From the NCBI GenBank assembly GCA_963764955.1, contig CAVXVE010000062.1:1-64000 (forward strand): 64,000 bases of DNA. The letters run 5' to 3'. A program made the position numbers and the translations under genes. Under the pieces are notes generated by a model, which saw only the letters and a list, made by a program, of their open reading frames with translations, had not been told where the DNA came from and ran no database searches. Shown here piece by piece: positions 8,665 through 18,596 of the stretch; position 1 is the first letter of the stretch, and every line of letters begins with the position of its first letter. The DNA is from Roseiarcus sp963764955 (lineage in GTDB: Bacteria > Pseudomonadota > Alphaproteobacteria > Rhizobiales > Beijerinckiaceae).

Positions 8665-10457
8665 TCAGAACGCCTCCGCCGGAAGCGCCATCAGCGTCTT
8701 GGCGCCGGCGCTGAGCCGCGCCAGATGCGCCGCTGTTTCCGGCAGCATACGCTCGTTGAAGAACTTGGCGACGATCAATTTCGCGTCAAGGTCGGGCGTG
8801 CTCTCAGCCCTCGCCTGTCGGGCCATAACCGCCTTGACGATCCGCGCCCACATGAACCCAAGCGCGGTCAGGCCTATGAGGTGCATATAGTCATAAGATG
8901 CAGCTCCCGCGTTATCCGGATCCTTGAGGCCGTTCGCCTGCAGCCACATCGTCGCCTGCTGCAGATGGCCGAGCGAGGACTTGAGGGCGCCAAGATAAGG
9001 CGCGAGCGCCGCGTCATCCTTGTTGGCGGCGAGGAAGCCGCTGATTTCGCCGAAGAAGGCCATGATCGCCCGGCCGCCGTCCTTCGGCAGCTTGCGGCCG
9101 ACGAGGTCGAGCGCCTGCACGCCGTTCGCCCCTTCGTAGATCATGGCGATGCGCGCGTCGCGGACGAACTGCTCCATGCCCCATTCGGCGATATAGCCGT
9201 GGCCGCCCAGCACCTGCTGCGCCTTGACCGCGTTGGCGAAGCCGTAGTCGGTGAACACGCCTTTGAGCACCGGCGTGATCAAGCCGAGCCGGTCCTCGGC
9301 TGCGGCGCGCATCTTCGGATCGGGCAGGAGCCGCGCTTCGTCCTGGGTCACGCGCAATCCAGACGAGGAGGGCGCGCGCCGCTTCGTTGAAGGCGCGGAT
9401 TTCGAGCAGCATGCGCCGCACGTCGGGATGGACCAGGATAGGGTCCGCCGCCTTGTCGGGCTCGACCGCGCCTTTGAGCGAGCGGCCCTGACGGCGCTCC
9501 TTCGCGTAGGCCGCCGCGTTCTGATAGGCGACCTCGGAGATCCCCAGGCCCTGGACGGCGACGCCGAGCCGCGCGCCGTTCATCATCACGAACATCGCGG
9601 GCAAGCCGCGGTGCTCCTCGCCGACCAGCCAGCCCTTGGCGTCGTCATAATTGAGGACGGCGGTCGAATTGCCGTGAATCCCCATCTTGTGCTCGATCGA
9701 GCCGCAGACGACGCCGTTGCGTTCGCCGGCGCCGCCATCGGCGTTCGGCAGGAATTTCGGCACGAGGAAGAGCGAGATGCCTTTCGTGCCCGCGGGCGCC
9801 CCCTCGATGCGCGCGAGCACGAGATGAATGATGTTGTCGGTCAGATCGTGCTCGCCGGCCGAGATGAAGATCTTCTGTCCCGTGATGGCGTAGGAGCCGT
9901 CGGCTTGCGGGACGGCCTTCGTCTTGATGAGCCCGAGATCGGTGCCGCACTGCGGCTCGGTCAGGTTCATCGTGCCGCTCCATTCGCCGACCGTCAGCTT
10001 GGGGAGATAGCGCGCCTTCAAGTCATCGTCGCCGTGCGCCGCCAGCGCCGCGACCGCGCCCCGGGTGAGGCCCGGATACATCGAGAAGGCGATATTCGCC
10101 GAGCATTCATATTCGCCGAACAGCGCGCCCATGAATGACGGCAGGCCCTGGCCGCCATAAGCCGGATCGCCGGAGAGGCCGACCCAGCCGCCTTCGACAA
10201 GCCCCTTGTAGGCCTGCTTGAAACCCTTGGGCGTCGTGACGCTGCCGTCGTCGTTGCGTTTGCAGCCCTCGATGTCGCCCGACGCGATTGAGCGGCTGGA
10301 TCACCTCCTCGACGAATTTCGCGCCTTCGCTCAAGACCGCCTCGACCACATCGAGCGGCGCATCCGAGAAGCCTGGAGCATTCGCCAATTTGCCATAGCC
10401 GAACACGTCTCTGAGCAGAAAGAGCGTGTCGCTGACAGGCGCCTTGTATGTTGGCAT
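8665..10457 (-). CDS. Acyl-CoA dehydrogenase, DmdC-like long form (two frameshifts)
   Basis: Begins MPTYKAPVSDTLFLLRDVF at 10457, after AGGGACG, the usual N-terminus of the roughly 595-residue acyl-CoA dehydrogenases often named DmdC (3-methylmercaptopropionyl-CoA dehydrogenase). The frame shifts near 10290, after EEVIQPLNR. The middle part has TMNLTEPQCGTDLG and ITGQKIFISAGEHD, which bind FAD and substrate. It shifts again near 9365, and the C-terminal part has AQQVLGGHGYIAEWGM and a terminal DUF-type helical domain ending at ALPAEAF. It would desaturate an acyl-CoA, feeding the adjacent hydratase and thiolase. True substrate is uncertain; the frameshifts may be sequencing errors. Confidence 0.82.
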
Positions 10458-10840
10458 TTCGTCCCTACCGGAAAAACGGAAATCCGCCTCGTTGCGGCGG
10501 GTGCGGCGTGTGGCCGCGATAAGGTTCACATATGAACTATCTCGACGGCGATTGCAAGGGGGTCCCGTTGGGGGCTGGCTTCTTCGGCGATTTTAGGGCA
10601 GAAGTAATATGTGTTATTGAAGTTTCGAGTTGCAGAAAAATGAGGTCAAGCGACTGAAAAGATGGGTCGCGCGCAAAATCGTGCACAGCGGGTCGCCGTA
10701 CAATGTTCGGCCCGACTTGAGCGCGGCAGCTTGGAAGGCCAGCAGCGGGCAACGATTTGCGCCGCCGGCCGAACAGGCTCGGTCGGCTGGCGCCAGCGCC
10801 CCATTCTCGATGGTCGAGGCGCCGGCGCTCGGCCGGTCGA
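10458..10840 (-). other. Intergenic region upstream of the acyl-CoA dehydrogenase
   Basis: 383 bp without a credible gene between the acyl-CoA dehydrogenase start and the stop of the repeat-protein gene, both on the minus strand. Apart from the operator-like inverted repeat at 10524-10537 I see nothing conserved. A short AT-richer stretch near 10605-10640 could hold promoter elements, but no convincing -35/-10 pair was recognised. Confidence 0.5.
10524..10537. promoter_or_regulatory. Operator-like inverted repeat GTTCA-N4-TGAAC
   Basis: Perfect 5-bp arms with a 4-bp spacer (GTTCACATATGAAC), 67 bp upstream of the acyl-CoA dehydrogenase start. Dyads of this size are typical of TetR/AcrR-type repressors, which commonly control beta-oxidation genes. 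The regulator is not in the window and the role is inferred from position only. Confidence 0.35.
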
Positions 10841-12999
10841 TCAGCTATGCTTGAAGATCTGCCAACTCGTGTTGACGGCGCCCAGGTCCTCGTAGGTGAA
10901 GCCGCCCGAGCCATTCGGATTCCAGAGCTCGACAGCCCCGCTTGACGCGTTGCGCCACAGGATGCTGTCCGCGCCGCTGCCGGTGAAATCGCCGGCGTCT
11001 GCGATCTGCCAGCTGGTGCTGACAACGCCGAGGTCCTTGTAGGTGAAACCCCCCGAGCCGTTCGAGTTCCAGAGCTCGGTATCGCCGTTTGACGCGTTGC
11101 GCCACAGGATGTCGTCCGAGCCGTCGCCGGTGAAATCTCCGGTCTCCTGGATCTGCCAGTTGGAGTTGACAGCGCCCAAGTCTTCGTAGGTGAAGCCGCC
11201 CGAGCCATTCGGGTTCCAGAGCTCGACAGCCCCGGTCGAGGCGTTGCGCCACACGATTCCGTCTTCGCCGCGCCGGTGAAGTCTCCGGTTCCCTGCGATC
11301 TGCCAGCTGGAGTTGACGACGCCCAAGTCTTCGTAGGTGAAGTCCCCCGAGCCATTCGAGTTCCAGAGTTCGACACCCCCGGTCGACGAATTGCGCCACA
11401 GGACGCCGTCCGCGCCGGCGCCGGTGAAATCTCCGGTTCCCTGGACCTTCCAACTCGAGTTGACGGCGCCCAGGTTTTCGTAGGTGAAGCCCCCCGAGCC
11501 ATTCGGGTTCCACAGCTCGACGGCGCTGGTCGACGAGTTTTGCCACAGGATGCCGTCTTCGCCGCCGCCGGTGAAGTCTCCGGTCCCCTGGATCTGCCAG
11601 CTCGTGCTGACGACGCCCAGGTTTTCGTAGGTGAAGCCCCCGGAGCCGTCCGGGCTCCAGAGCTCGACGCCCCCGGTCGAGGCGTTCCGCCACACGATGC
11701 CAGCAGGGCTGGGAGTTGGGCTTGCGCTGGTTCCGATCGCCGTCATATCAACCGGGTCAAAACTGGACGAAAACGTGTTGTTGCTGCTGGGGGACAGGAT
11801 CTCGTGCGTGCCCGCGGCCGTGCCGTTTGTCGTCCACAACGTTCGGAAAAACCCATCCGGGTCCAAGCCTGAGAACAAGACTTGGCCGTTGTAGCTCTCG
11901 AGATTGCTCGGCTTGAGACCCTGTCGAAACCCGTTCGCCGCCGTTGTCAGCTCCTGGGTGCCTGCTACGGTGCCGCTTGTCTCCCACAACTGAAAGTGAC
12001 CGGTTGTGTCACGGCCGCTGAAAAGGACCTCGCCGTTGAAGACCGTCAGGCCGCTCGGAGCGATACCCGAAGCGCTCGCAGAAGCGTTCGCGCCGGCGAC
12101 GCCGGTGAGTTGGTGCGTGCCGAGGGTCGTTCCGTCTGTCACCCACAACTGCGGGTTGCCGTTCTGATCGAGGCCGTTGAACAGCACTTCGTTTCCGAAG
12201 ACCGTCATGTCGGTCGGGTTCAAGCCCTTCGTGCTCGAGGTGCCTCCTCCCGCGACGAGCTCCGTTGCGCTGGTTCCGTTCCACGCCCAAAGCCCGGAGA
12301 GGCCGTTGGCGTCGACGCCGTTGAACAGCACCATGCCGTTGAGAACGGTCATGTCGGTCGGATCGATGCCGGTCGCGGAAGCCGTCGCGCCGACGTTCAG
12401 CTCCTGGGTTCCCGCGCCCGTGCCGTTGGTCACCCAAAGCCCGAGATGGCCCGCCGTGTCCGCGCCGTTGAACAGAACACTGCCATTGAAGACGGTCATG
12501 TCGGTCGGGTTGACTCCGGTCGACGCCGCCCCGTTGATGCCGGTCACCTCGTGGGTGCCGCTCGCCGTTCCGTTTGTCGTCCAGAGGCTGTGGAGGGGCG
12601 TTGCCGCGTTATCCAGGCCATTGAACAGGACCTCGCCATTGTAGACGGTAAAGTCTGGCGAGATCGCCTGGGTGAAGATCCCCGCCGCGTTCGCCCCGGA
12701 GATGTTGGCTAGCTGTACGGTGCCAGCGCCCGTGCCGTCGGTGGTCCACAGGCCATAATTGGTTTGCCCATATCGGCCGACGAAAAGCACCTGATTGTTA
12801 AAAACGGTGAGGTCTAAAGACACCGCCGGGCTGGGTAAGAATCGTAGGGCGCTTCCCCGGTGATCGGAGGTGTCCCAGGGGCCGGAGGCTGCCCGCTGGT
12901 CGTCAATTCAAAAGTTCCGGCGGCCGTGCCGTTCGTCACCCAAAGGCCTGTTCTGTTACTCGCGTCTATGCCCTCAAACAGAACGACATCTTGCACCAT
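10841..12999 (-). CDS. Large two-module repeat protein (ELWxxDGT repeats plus FG-GAP/VCBS-like repeats)
   Basis: About 715 residues. The N-terminal half has eight repeats of the LWVTNGTAAGTxELT type (hyalin-like ELW-DGT repeats, each preceded by a VLFNG strand). The C-terminal 286 residues are six near-identical 49-residue repeats with VELWNPNGSGGFTYEDLG and GTGDFTG cores, resembling FG-GAP/VCBS propeller blades. ATG 12999 follows GTGAGGG. One frameshift near 12826 joins the first repeat to the rest, and two compensating indels scramble one blade (near 11270-11290). There is no N-terminal signal peptide and no RTX motif, so if exported it needs a non-Sec route. Such proteins are presumed surface or secreted adhesins; no function is shown here. 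Confidence 0.7.
10844..11701 (-). repeat. Six tandem 147-bp repeats coding 49-residue blades
   Basis: DNA period of 147 bp, six copies (the last truncated to 41 codons). Each encodes [GS]I[LV]WRN[AS]S-GxVELW-P-GSGGFTYE-LG-V-SWQI followed by GTGDFTGxGxD. Copies 2, 4 and 6 are the most alike, suggesting expansion by two-unit duplication. High nucleotide identity makes the tract prone to copy-number change and to misassembly. Confidence 0.85.
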
Positions 13000-13827
13000 T
13001 GACACCCTCACTCCTGGTACGGCCGTCACAAACGAGTTGCGTTGCGCCGTTTTACCGCTTCAATCCACCCGCACCGATGCATACTTTGCAGAATTACCGG
13101 CCGGAAGCGCGGACCTAATTCCCGACCTCATCAAGAGGTATCCAGTTTCGGGTAACAGACGCATGGGGAGTTGGCAAGAATAAAGTCAATACTTGGCTAA
13201 AGCTTTGGCGCCGCTCCATCTCTTCCCAGTTGACCACCCTGATGTGCGCTATGGACTTCTGATCGCAGGTCCAACAGACCTCGCTCCGCTCCGCTCCGCC
13301 GTGGCGCGCTCCCGCAGCCGTAACGCCACCGGAAGCTTCGACAGGTTCCGCGCGAGTGCGCCCATGTGAAGCCATGGTCAAGTGACCGATCCATTCGCAG
13401 CCATTCTTCAAGGATTTGCGGGCGGACGCGCGATAGAATTGCCGGGCGAGGCGCCACCGCCTCATCCAGCGTCGCCTGGCCGATCAGGCGGGCCGGCGAG
13501 GCCCAACGGCGATTGGGTTGAGCGTATAGACCGGCGCCCGTGCGGTCAGCTCGACAACCTCCCCTCCACATGGATCACATCTTCCGAAACGGGAGCGAGC
13601 CATCCGGGGACGTCGACGCCGAGGGCCGAGCGTAGGCCCGAGGATCGAATTCCGAGCGCTTGAAGGGGTTCGTGTCTGGCCACCAAGCGCGCCGCAAGAC
13701 ACCGTCTCTGCAGCCGCCGCGTGGCGGGCGGCGCAAAAAAATTCCTCGGGCGCCGATGAGTTCGAGCCGCCGCGCGGGTCTTACACGTCAGCGCATCAGG
13801 CGCCGCGAACGAAGCGAGGAGGGCGAC
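13000..13827. other. Intergenic region without recognised gene
   Basis: 828 bp between the divergently oriented repeat protein (minus) and the SDR (plus). Several overlapping open frames exist on both strands between 13115 and 13660, but none has a recognisable motif, a good ribosome-binding site or an advantage over the others. The left part (13030-13200) is richer in A/T and should hold the promoter of the repeat-protein gene; the stretch 13680-13815 should hold that of the SDR. No promoter was recognised with confidence. Confidence 0.5.
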
Positions 13828-14577
13828 ATGTCCGCGCTCACAGGAAAGACCATGGTCGTGATCGGCGGCAGCCGAGGGGTAGGGCGGCGAATTGTCGAAG
13901 CCGGCGTCCGCAATGGCGCGCGTGTGCTTGCCGCGGCGAGACAGGAGGCCTCTCTCCGGCAATTGGCCGAGGAGGTCTCCGGCGCCAAGGTTCTAGCGCT
14001 CGACGCCACGGACGAAGCCGCCCCCATGAAGGTTTTTGACGCGCTGGCGCCGGACATCGTGGTGGTGAGCGCTGGCGCATTCCCTCCGGCCGCGCCGCTC
14101 CACGAGCAGAGCTGGCCGGAATTCGCCGTCAACTGGGAGACCGACGTCAAAATCGCCTTTCATTTCTGCAAGGCTGCGCTCACGCGGCCTTTGCCCGCAG
14201 GCGCCTCGGTCATTCTTGTCTCCAGTGGGGCCGCGCTCGTGGGCTCGCCGATCTCGGGAGGATACGCCGGCGCCAAACGCACTCAGCTGTTCATCTCGAA
14301 CTACGCCCAGAAGGAATCGGATCGGTTCGGGCTCGGCCTGCGCTTCATGGCGCTCGCGCCCCGGATCATGCCCGACACCCAGCTCGGAAGGCATGCCGTC
14401 GATGGCTATTCGCGGTATCTTGGCGTATCCCCAGCCGACTTCATTCAGGGCATGGCTTCGCCTCCGAGTGCGTCAGACGTCGCGGACGCAGTCATCGAGC
14501 TTGCTGCCAACCCGGATCAATTCAAGGGTAAGGCCTTTGTCGTCTCAGGGACCGGCCTCGAAGCCGCGCTCGCATGA
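13828..14577 (+). CDS. Short-chain dehydrogenase/reductase
   Basis: 249-residue SDR with the nucleotide-binding glycine motif GGSRGVG at 13-19 and the catalytic triad in place: Ser132/133 in ILVSSGAALVG, and Tyr146 and Lys150 in YAGAK. The NNAG-equivalent reads VSAGAFPP. The ATG at 13828 sits behind a strong GAGGAGG (13816-13822); upstream in-frame codons are not needed. Its stop overlaps the start of the ECF sigma factor (ATGA at 14574-14577), so the two are translationally coupled. Substrate is not predictable. NAD(P)-dependent redox enzymes are often partners of ECF sigma factors carrying SnoaL domains. Confidence 0.88.
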   Translation: MSALTGKTMVVIGGSRGVGRRIVEAGVRNGARVLAAARQEASLRQLAEEVSGAKVLALDATDEAAPMKVFDALAPDIVVVSAGAFPPAAPLHEQSWPEFAVNWETDVKIAFHFCKAALTRPLPAGASVILVSSGAALVGSPISGGYAGAKRTQLFISNYAQKESDRFGLGLRFMALAPRIMPDTQLGRHAVDGYSRYLGVSPADFIQGMASPPSASDVADAVIELAANPDQFKGKAFVVSGTGLEAALA

Positions 14578-15674
14578 CAAAGCCATTGAAGACGATCGCC
14601 GGAGGTCCAACGTCGGTCCCGATGACAGCGGCGAAGACATTGCGCCATCAGCGCGGGGCGCCGAACGCGGCGCAGGCATTTGAACGGCTCGCCGAACCGT
14701 TCCGGCGCGAACTCAAGCTGCATTGCTACCGTATGCTCGGCTCTGTGCACGAAGCCGAGGATCTGGCGCAGGAGACCTATCTGCGCGCCTGGCGCAGCTT
14801 CGGCAGCTTCGATGGGCGCGGATCGTTCCGCGCCTGGCTCTACCGGATCGCCACCAACGCCTGCCTCGATGCGCTCTCCAGCCGCCGGGGCATGCGTCGC
14901 GTGCTTCCTGACCAGCAGGCGCCTGCCGCCATCGTCGCACGGATGCCCGGCGGCGCTCCGCCAACCGAGGTCGCGTGGCTCGAGCCTTACCCGGACTTCG
15001 AACCTGGAAGGGATCGCCGATGAAGCCGCGAATCCGGAGGCGCGCTTTGCGTCGCGCGAGGCCGTGCGGCTTGCTTTCGTCGCCGCCATTCAGCAATTGC
15101 CGCCACGCCAGCGCGCCGCGCTCTTGCTGCGCGACGTTCTGGGCTGGTCGGCCGGCGAAGCATCCCAACTGTTGGGCGGATCGATCGCCTCGGTCAACAG
15201 CGCGCTGCAGCGGGCGCGCGAGACGCTGGCCAGACGCTATCCGGATGGCCGGCCGGAGGCGCCGTCACAGCCAAATTCCGCGCAGCAGGAGCTGCTCAGC
15301 CGTTACGCGCGGGCTTGGGAAGAGCACGATCTCGACGGCTTCGTCGCTCTCCTCAAACAAGAGGCGACCTTCACCATGCCGCCGTGGCGGCAATGGTACG
15401 CAGGGCGGGACGCGATCGGCGCGTTCGTAGCCTTGGCCTGGAGCTCCGTGGGCGAGCTTCGCCTGGCGCCGACGGCGGCCAACGGGCAACCCGCATTCGC
15501 CGTCTATGCTCGCACGGGAGTGGAACCGGGTGGGCCGCCCACGCCCTTCAGGTCCTGGACCTCGACAATGAGGCCGTGTCCACACTGACAGTCTTTGTGC
15601 GCCCCCTCGGCCCACGCTTGTTTCCCGCCTTCGGACTTCCGTTCACGCTTCCGGACGCCGCGAGGGCCGGATAG
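14574..15674 (+). CDS. ECF sigma factor, SigG/ECF56-like with SnoaL-like C-terminal domain (two frameshifts)
   Basis: Region 2 reads LKLHCYRMLGSVHEAEDLAQ and AWLYRIATNACLDAL. The linker EPYPD is typical of the TIGR02960 (SigG, ECF56) group. A frameshift near 15000 leads to FVAAIQQLPPRQRAALLL and GWSAGEASQLLG, the sigma-4 domain that reads the -35 element. The rest (LSRYARAWEEHDLDGFVALL, TMPPWRQWYAG) is a SnoaL/NTF2-like domain, which in this group replaces a separate anti-sigma factor. A second frameshift near 15530 restores the end (LTVFVRPLGPRLFPAFGLP). It overlaps the SDR by 4 bp and may drive its own operon. Confidence 0.8.
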
Positions 15675-15765
15675 CCTCCTTCGCGTTTGCGCGGGACGCG
15701 CGCGCCGGTTTTCTCAGGCCTGCTCCTCAGCTAATGTCATCGAAGCTTCAACGGCGAGCTTCCGC

Positions 15766-16822
15766 ATGGGTCGACGGCGCCAATTTGAGCGGCTGGGACG
15801 GGTGGCTCTTCGATGGGCCGCGGCGATGTCTGTGTTAGCGATGACTGGCTTCGCCTGTTCCGCGGGATCCTCGCCGACCTTGAACGCAATCAAGGCGCGC
15901 GGGGAGCTAGCCTGCGGGGTCAACGAAGGGCTGCCCGGTTTCGCCTATCTCGACGAACGCGGGATCTGGTCCGGATTTGACGTCGATTTCTGCCATGCGA
16001 TCGCTGCGGCGATTTTCGGCGATCCGAAGAAGGTCAAGCTAGTGCCGCTGACGGCGGACGCCCGGTTTCAGGCGCTCCGGGACGGCAAGATCGAGGTTCT
16101 CTCCCGCAACTCGACTTGGACGATGGGCCGCGAAACCGAGTACGGGCTGACCTTCGTCGGCGTGACCTATTACGACGGGCAGGGATTCATGGTCCCGCGG
16201 GCGTTGCGCGTGAATTCGGCCCTCGAACTCGACGGCGCGAAAGTCTGCGTGCAAAGCGGCACCACGACGATCGACAATCTCGCCGATTTCTTCACCAGCA
16301 ACGGCATGACGCTCCAGGAGGTGATTTCCTCATCGGCCGACGAGGCGATCAAGAATTACGACGCCGGCCTCTGCTCGGTCCTGACCAGCGATCTATCCCA
16401 ACTCTACGCATTGCGTCTCCGGCTCGCCAAGCCAAAGGATCAGGTGATTCTGCCTGACATAATCTCCAAGGAGCCCCTCGGACCTGTGGTGCGCGACAAC
16501 GACCTCCAGTGGATCAGCGTCGTCAAATGGGTCTATTTCGCCATGATTAACGCGGAGGAGCTCGGAGTCAGTTCGCGGAACATCGATCAAGCCCTGAGGT
16601 CGCAGAAGCCTGAGGTCAAGCGCCTGGTCGGGACAAGTGGAGATTTCGGGGAACGGATCGGGCTGACAAACGCCTGGGCGGCCAACATCATCCGATATGT
16701 CGGCAATTACGGTGAAGTCTTTGAACGCAACCTCGGCGCGAAAACGCCGCTCGCCATCCCGCGAGGAACTCAATCAATTGTGGAACGACGGCGGCATTCA
16801 ATACGCCCCGCCTATCCGATGA
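15766..16822 (+). CDS. aapJ: AapJ/BztA-like amino-acid ABC transporter periplasmic binding protein (frameshift at C-terminus)
   Basis: After a signal sequence (hydrophobic 14-30) comes LNAIKARGELACGVNEGLPGF, then SGFDVDFCHAIAAAIFG, RNSTWTMGRETEYGLTFVG and LTSDLSQLYALR, all characteristic of the AapJ/BztA general L-amino-acid binding proteins rather than ordinary HisJ types. The open frame runs past the end, but the neighbouring frame gives the family C-terminus (LNQLWNDGGIQYAPPIR) and stops at 16822, so one indel lies near 16765. The start is the ATG at 15766. No permease or ATPase genes are adjacent; the matching set aapQ-aapM-aapP lies at 44220-47280. Expected to bind polar L-amino acids in the periplasm. 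Confidence 0.82.
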
Positions 16823-16902
16823 CGGAGGTCAAGAGCCAAGGACGCCGGCAGACGCCGGGCAGGGAGGGGCGCAGCGCTCAAATGCGGTCGCCGGCCGGGC
16901 GG

Positions 16903-17118
16903 CTAGCGACGCTCGGACTCCCGCTTCATCGATGCGGCTGGAGTGGCGTAAGCCTCCTGACGATCGACGCTCCAATAGCGTAATTCGTCGAGAGGGATGG
17001 GCTCGCCGGTTACCGCGCAGCGCACGAAGGCGCCCGGACGCAGGATGCGGAAATCGCCGTTGAGGTATTCAATCTTCGCTTCGCCCGCATCGACCGGACG
17101 CCGCTCGAATCTGTTCAT
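16903..17118 (-). CDS. DUF2093 family protein
   Basis: 71-residue protein with the whole DUF2093 signature: AKIEYLNGDFRILRPGAFVR, then CAVTGEPIPLDELRYWSVDRQ followed by EAY. The family is small, nearly confined to Alphaproteobacteria and of unknown function; the single Cys and the WS-RQEAY block are its most conserved parts. ATG 17118 gives the normal family length. It is transcribed divergently from rpsU, with a 204-bp gap that must contain both promoters. Confidence 0.88.
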   Translation of the reverse strand: MNRFERRPVDAGEAKIEYLNGDFRILRPGAFVRCAVTGEPIPLDELRYWSVDRQEAYATPAASMKRESERR

Positions 17119-17322
17119 CGCCAGGGTTCCAATTTGAAATGTTCTACGCCGCGGGCGGGTGGGCCGGAGGAACCGCGTCATCCGCCCGCGCGCCCGCGAG
17201 CGCTCTGGACAAGGAATAGCCTCTCTGCTAAAGGCCGCGCAACTTGCGTGCAGCGGCCGCGGCGAATTTGCGCGGCAATTCTCAGATCTTTCGAGGCTCG
17301 GCCTCAAAACACAGGATACTCC

Positions 17323-17574
17323 GTGCAGGTACTGGTTCGCGACAACAATGTCGATCAAGCCCTGAAGGCGCTCAAGAAGAAGATGCAGCGCGAGGGGATA
17401 TTCCGCGAAATGAAACTTCGCGGACATTACGAGAAGCCCTCGGAAAAGAGGGCGCGCGAGAAGGCCGAGGCGGTTCGGCGCGCGCGCAAGCTCGCCCGCA
17501 AGAAATTGCAGCGCGAGGGCCTCCTTCCGATGAAGCCGAAGCCCGCCCCTGGGGCGCCGCGGGCGGCCGGCTGA
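17323..17574 (+). CDS. rpsU: Ribosomal protein bS21
   Basis: 83 residues, beginning VQVLVRDNNVDQALKALKKK, which is the bS21 N-terminus; the GTG at 17323 (preceded by AGGA at 17313-17316) is therefore the start rather than any upstream in-frame codon. The rest is highly basic (KRAREKAEAVRRARKLARKK), as in alphaproteobacterial S21, with a Pro/Ala-rich tail. The protein binds the 30S subunit near the anti-Shine-Dalgarno region and helps initiation. It appears monocistronic. Confidence 0.95.
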   Translation: MQVLVRDNNVDQALKALKKKMQREGIFREMKLRGHYEKPSEKRAREKAEAVRRARKLARKKLQREGLLPMKPKPAPGAPRAAG

Positions 17575-17747
17575 TCTGCGCCGGGTCGATGAGCGGCGCA
17601 AGGGTCGCCGCGCAGGACATCGGCGTTTAGCGCCAGCGGCCCGCGAGGCGGTTGAGCGGCGGGGTTTGTGGATTTGGCTTCGCATATCATTGGTCAAGCC
17701 GCTCATTCCGCGCTGGCCCTCGGGCCCGCTCCGGACCAGAGCGCGCG

Positions 17748-18596
17748 ATGATGGGACAATTGACCTCTAGAGCCATTTGGGCGCGCGCTGGACTGGCGGC
17801 GATCGCGCTGACGCTTGCGGCATGCAGCGAGACGCTCGGCGGGTTTAATACGCACGTGGCGGAGGTCGACGCCGGACCCGGAGCCCAGGCCTCGAACGCC
17901 GGCAATATCGCCTCCCTGAGCGACGTCATCCAGCGCCATCCGACCGACGCGGGCGCGTACAACACGCGCGGCGTCGTTTACGCCAAGCTCGGCAAGTATT
18001 CGAACGCGATCGAGGATTTCAGCCATACGATTGAACTCGATCCGCATTTCTCCGGCGCCTACACCAATCGGGCGCTCGCCTACCGCCAGACTAAGAAGGA
18101 CGATCTGGCGATGCAGGACTTCAATCAGGCGATCGCGGTCAATCCGAACGACGCAGCCGCCTATCTCGGCCGCGGCAATCTCGAGCGCGCGCATGGCGAC
18201 TACGCCAGCGCGATGAACGACCTCAACCAGGCGATCCGGCTGAATCCGGAGGGCGCGCAGGCCTATCATGCGCGCGGCCTCATCTATCAGCGCCAGGGCA
18301 ACAATGTTCAGGCGATCACCGACTTCAACAATGCGATCGATCGCGACCCGTTCGCCGGCGAGCCCTACCAGGCCCGGGGCCAGAGCTTGATGGCCACCGG
18401 CAAGTACGAGGCGGCGATCGAGGACTTCAACGCGGCGCTCAACGTCAACGCCAATAATTCCGAAGCCTGGGCAGGCCTCGGTTTCTGCTACGAAAAATTG
18501 AACAATCACGCGAAGGCGGTCGAAGCCTACCAACGCGCCGTCTCGGTCAATCCCAACAACAGCGACGCGCGCGCGGCCCTGCAGCGCCTGGGCTGA
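17748..18596 (+). CDS. TPR-repeat lipoprotein (NlpI-like)
   Basis: 282 residues. The N-terminus is a lipoprotein signal: basic start, hydrophobic 15-25, and lipobox LAAC with the lipidated Cys at 26. After a 40-residue linker come about six consecutive tetratricopeptide repeats (for example AYNTRGVVYAKLGKYSNAIE and AYLGRGNLERAHGDYASAM), ending with NPNNSDARAALQRLG. Such proteins act as periplasmic or outer-membrane scaffolds, often for peptidoglycan enzymes. The function is not predictable from sequence. ATG 17748 was chosen because it places the signal peptide at the terminus. No operon partner: rpsU ends 173 bp upstream. Confidence 0.85.
   Translation: MMGQLTSRAIWARAGLAAIALTLAACSETLGGFNTHVAEVDAGPGAQASNAGNIASLSDVIQRHPTDAGAYNTRGVVYAKLGKYSNAIEDFSHTIELDPHFSGAYTNRALAYRQTKKDDLAMQDFNQAIAVNPNDAAAYLGRGNLERAHGDYASAMNDLNQAIRLNPEGAQAYHARGLIYQRQGNNVQAITDFNNAIDRDPFAGEPYQARGQSLMATGKYEAAIEDFNAALNVNANNSEAWAGLGFCYEKLNNHAKAVEAYQRAVSVNPNNSDARAALQRLG

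Noticed and set aside
13115..13660. Overlapping frames on both strands
   Set aside because: No motif, no ribosome-binding site, and similar length on both strands.
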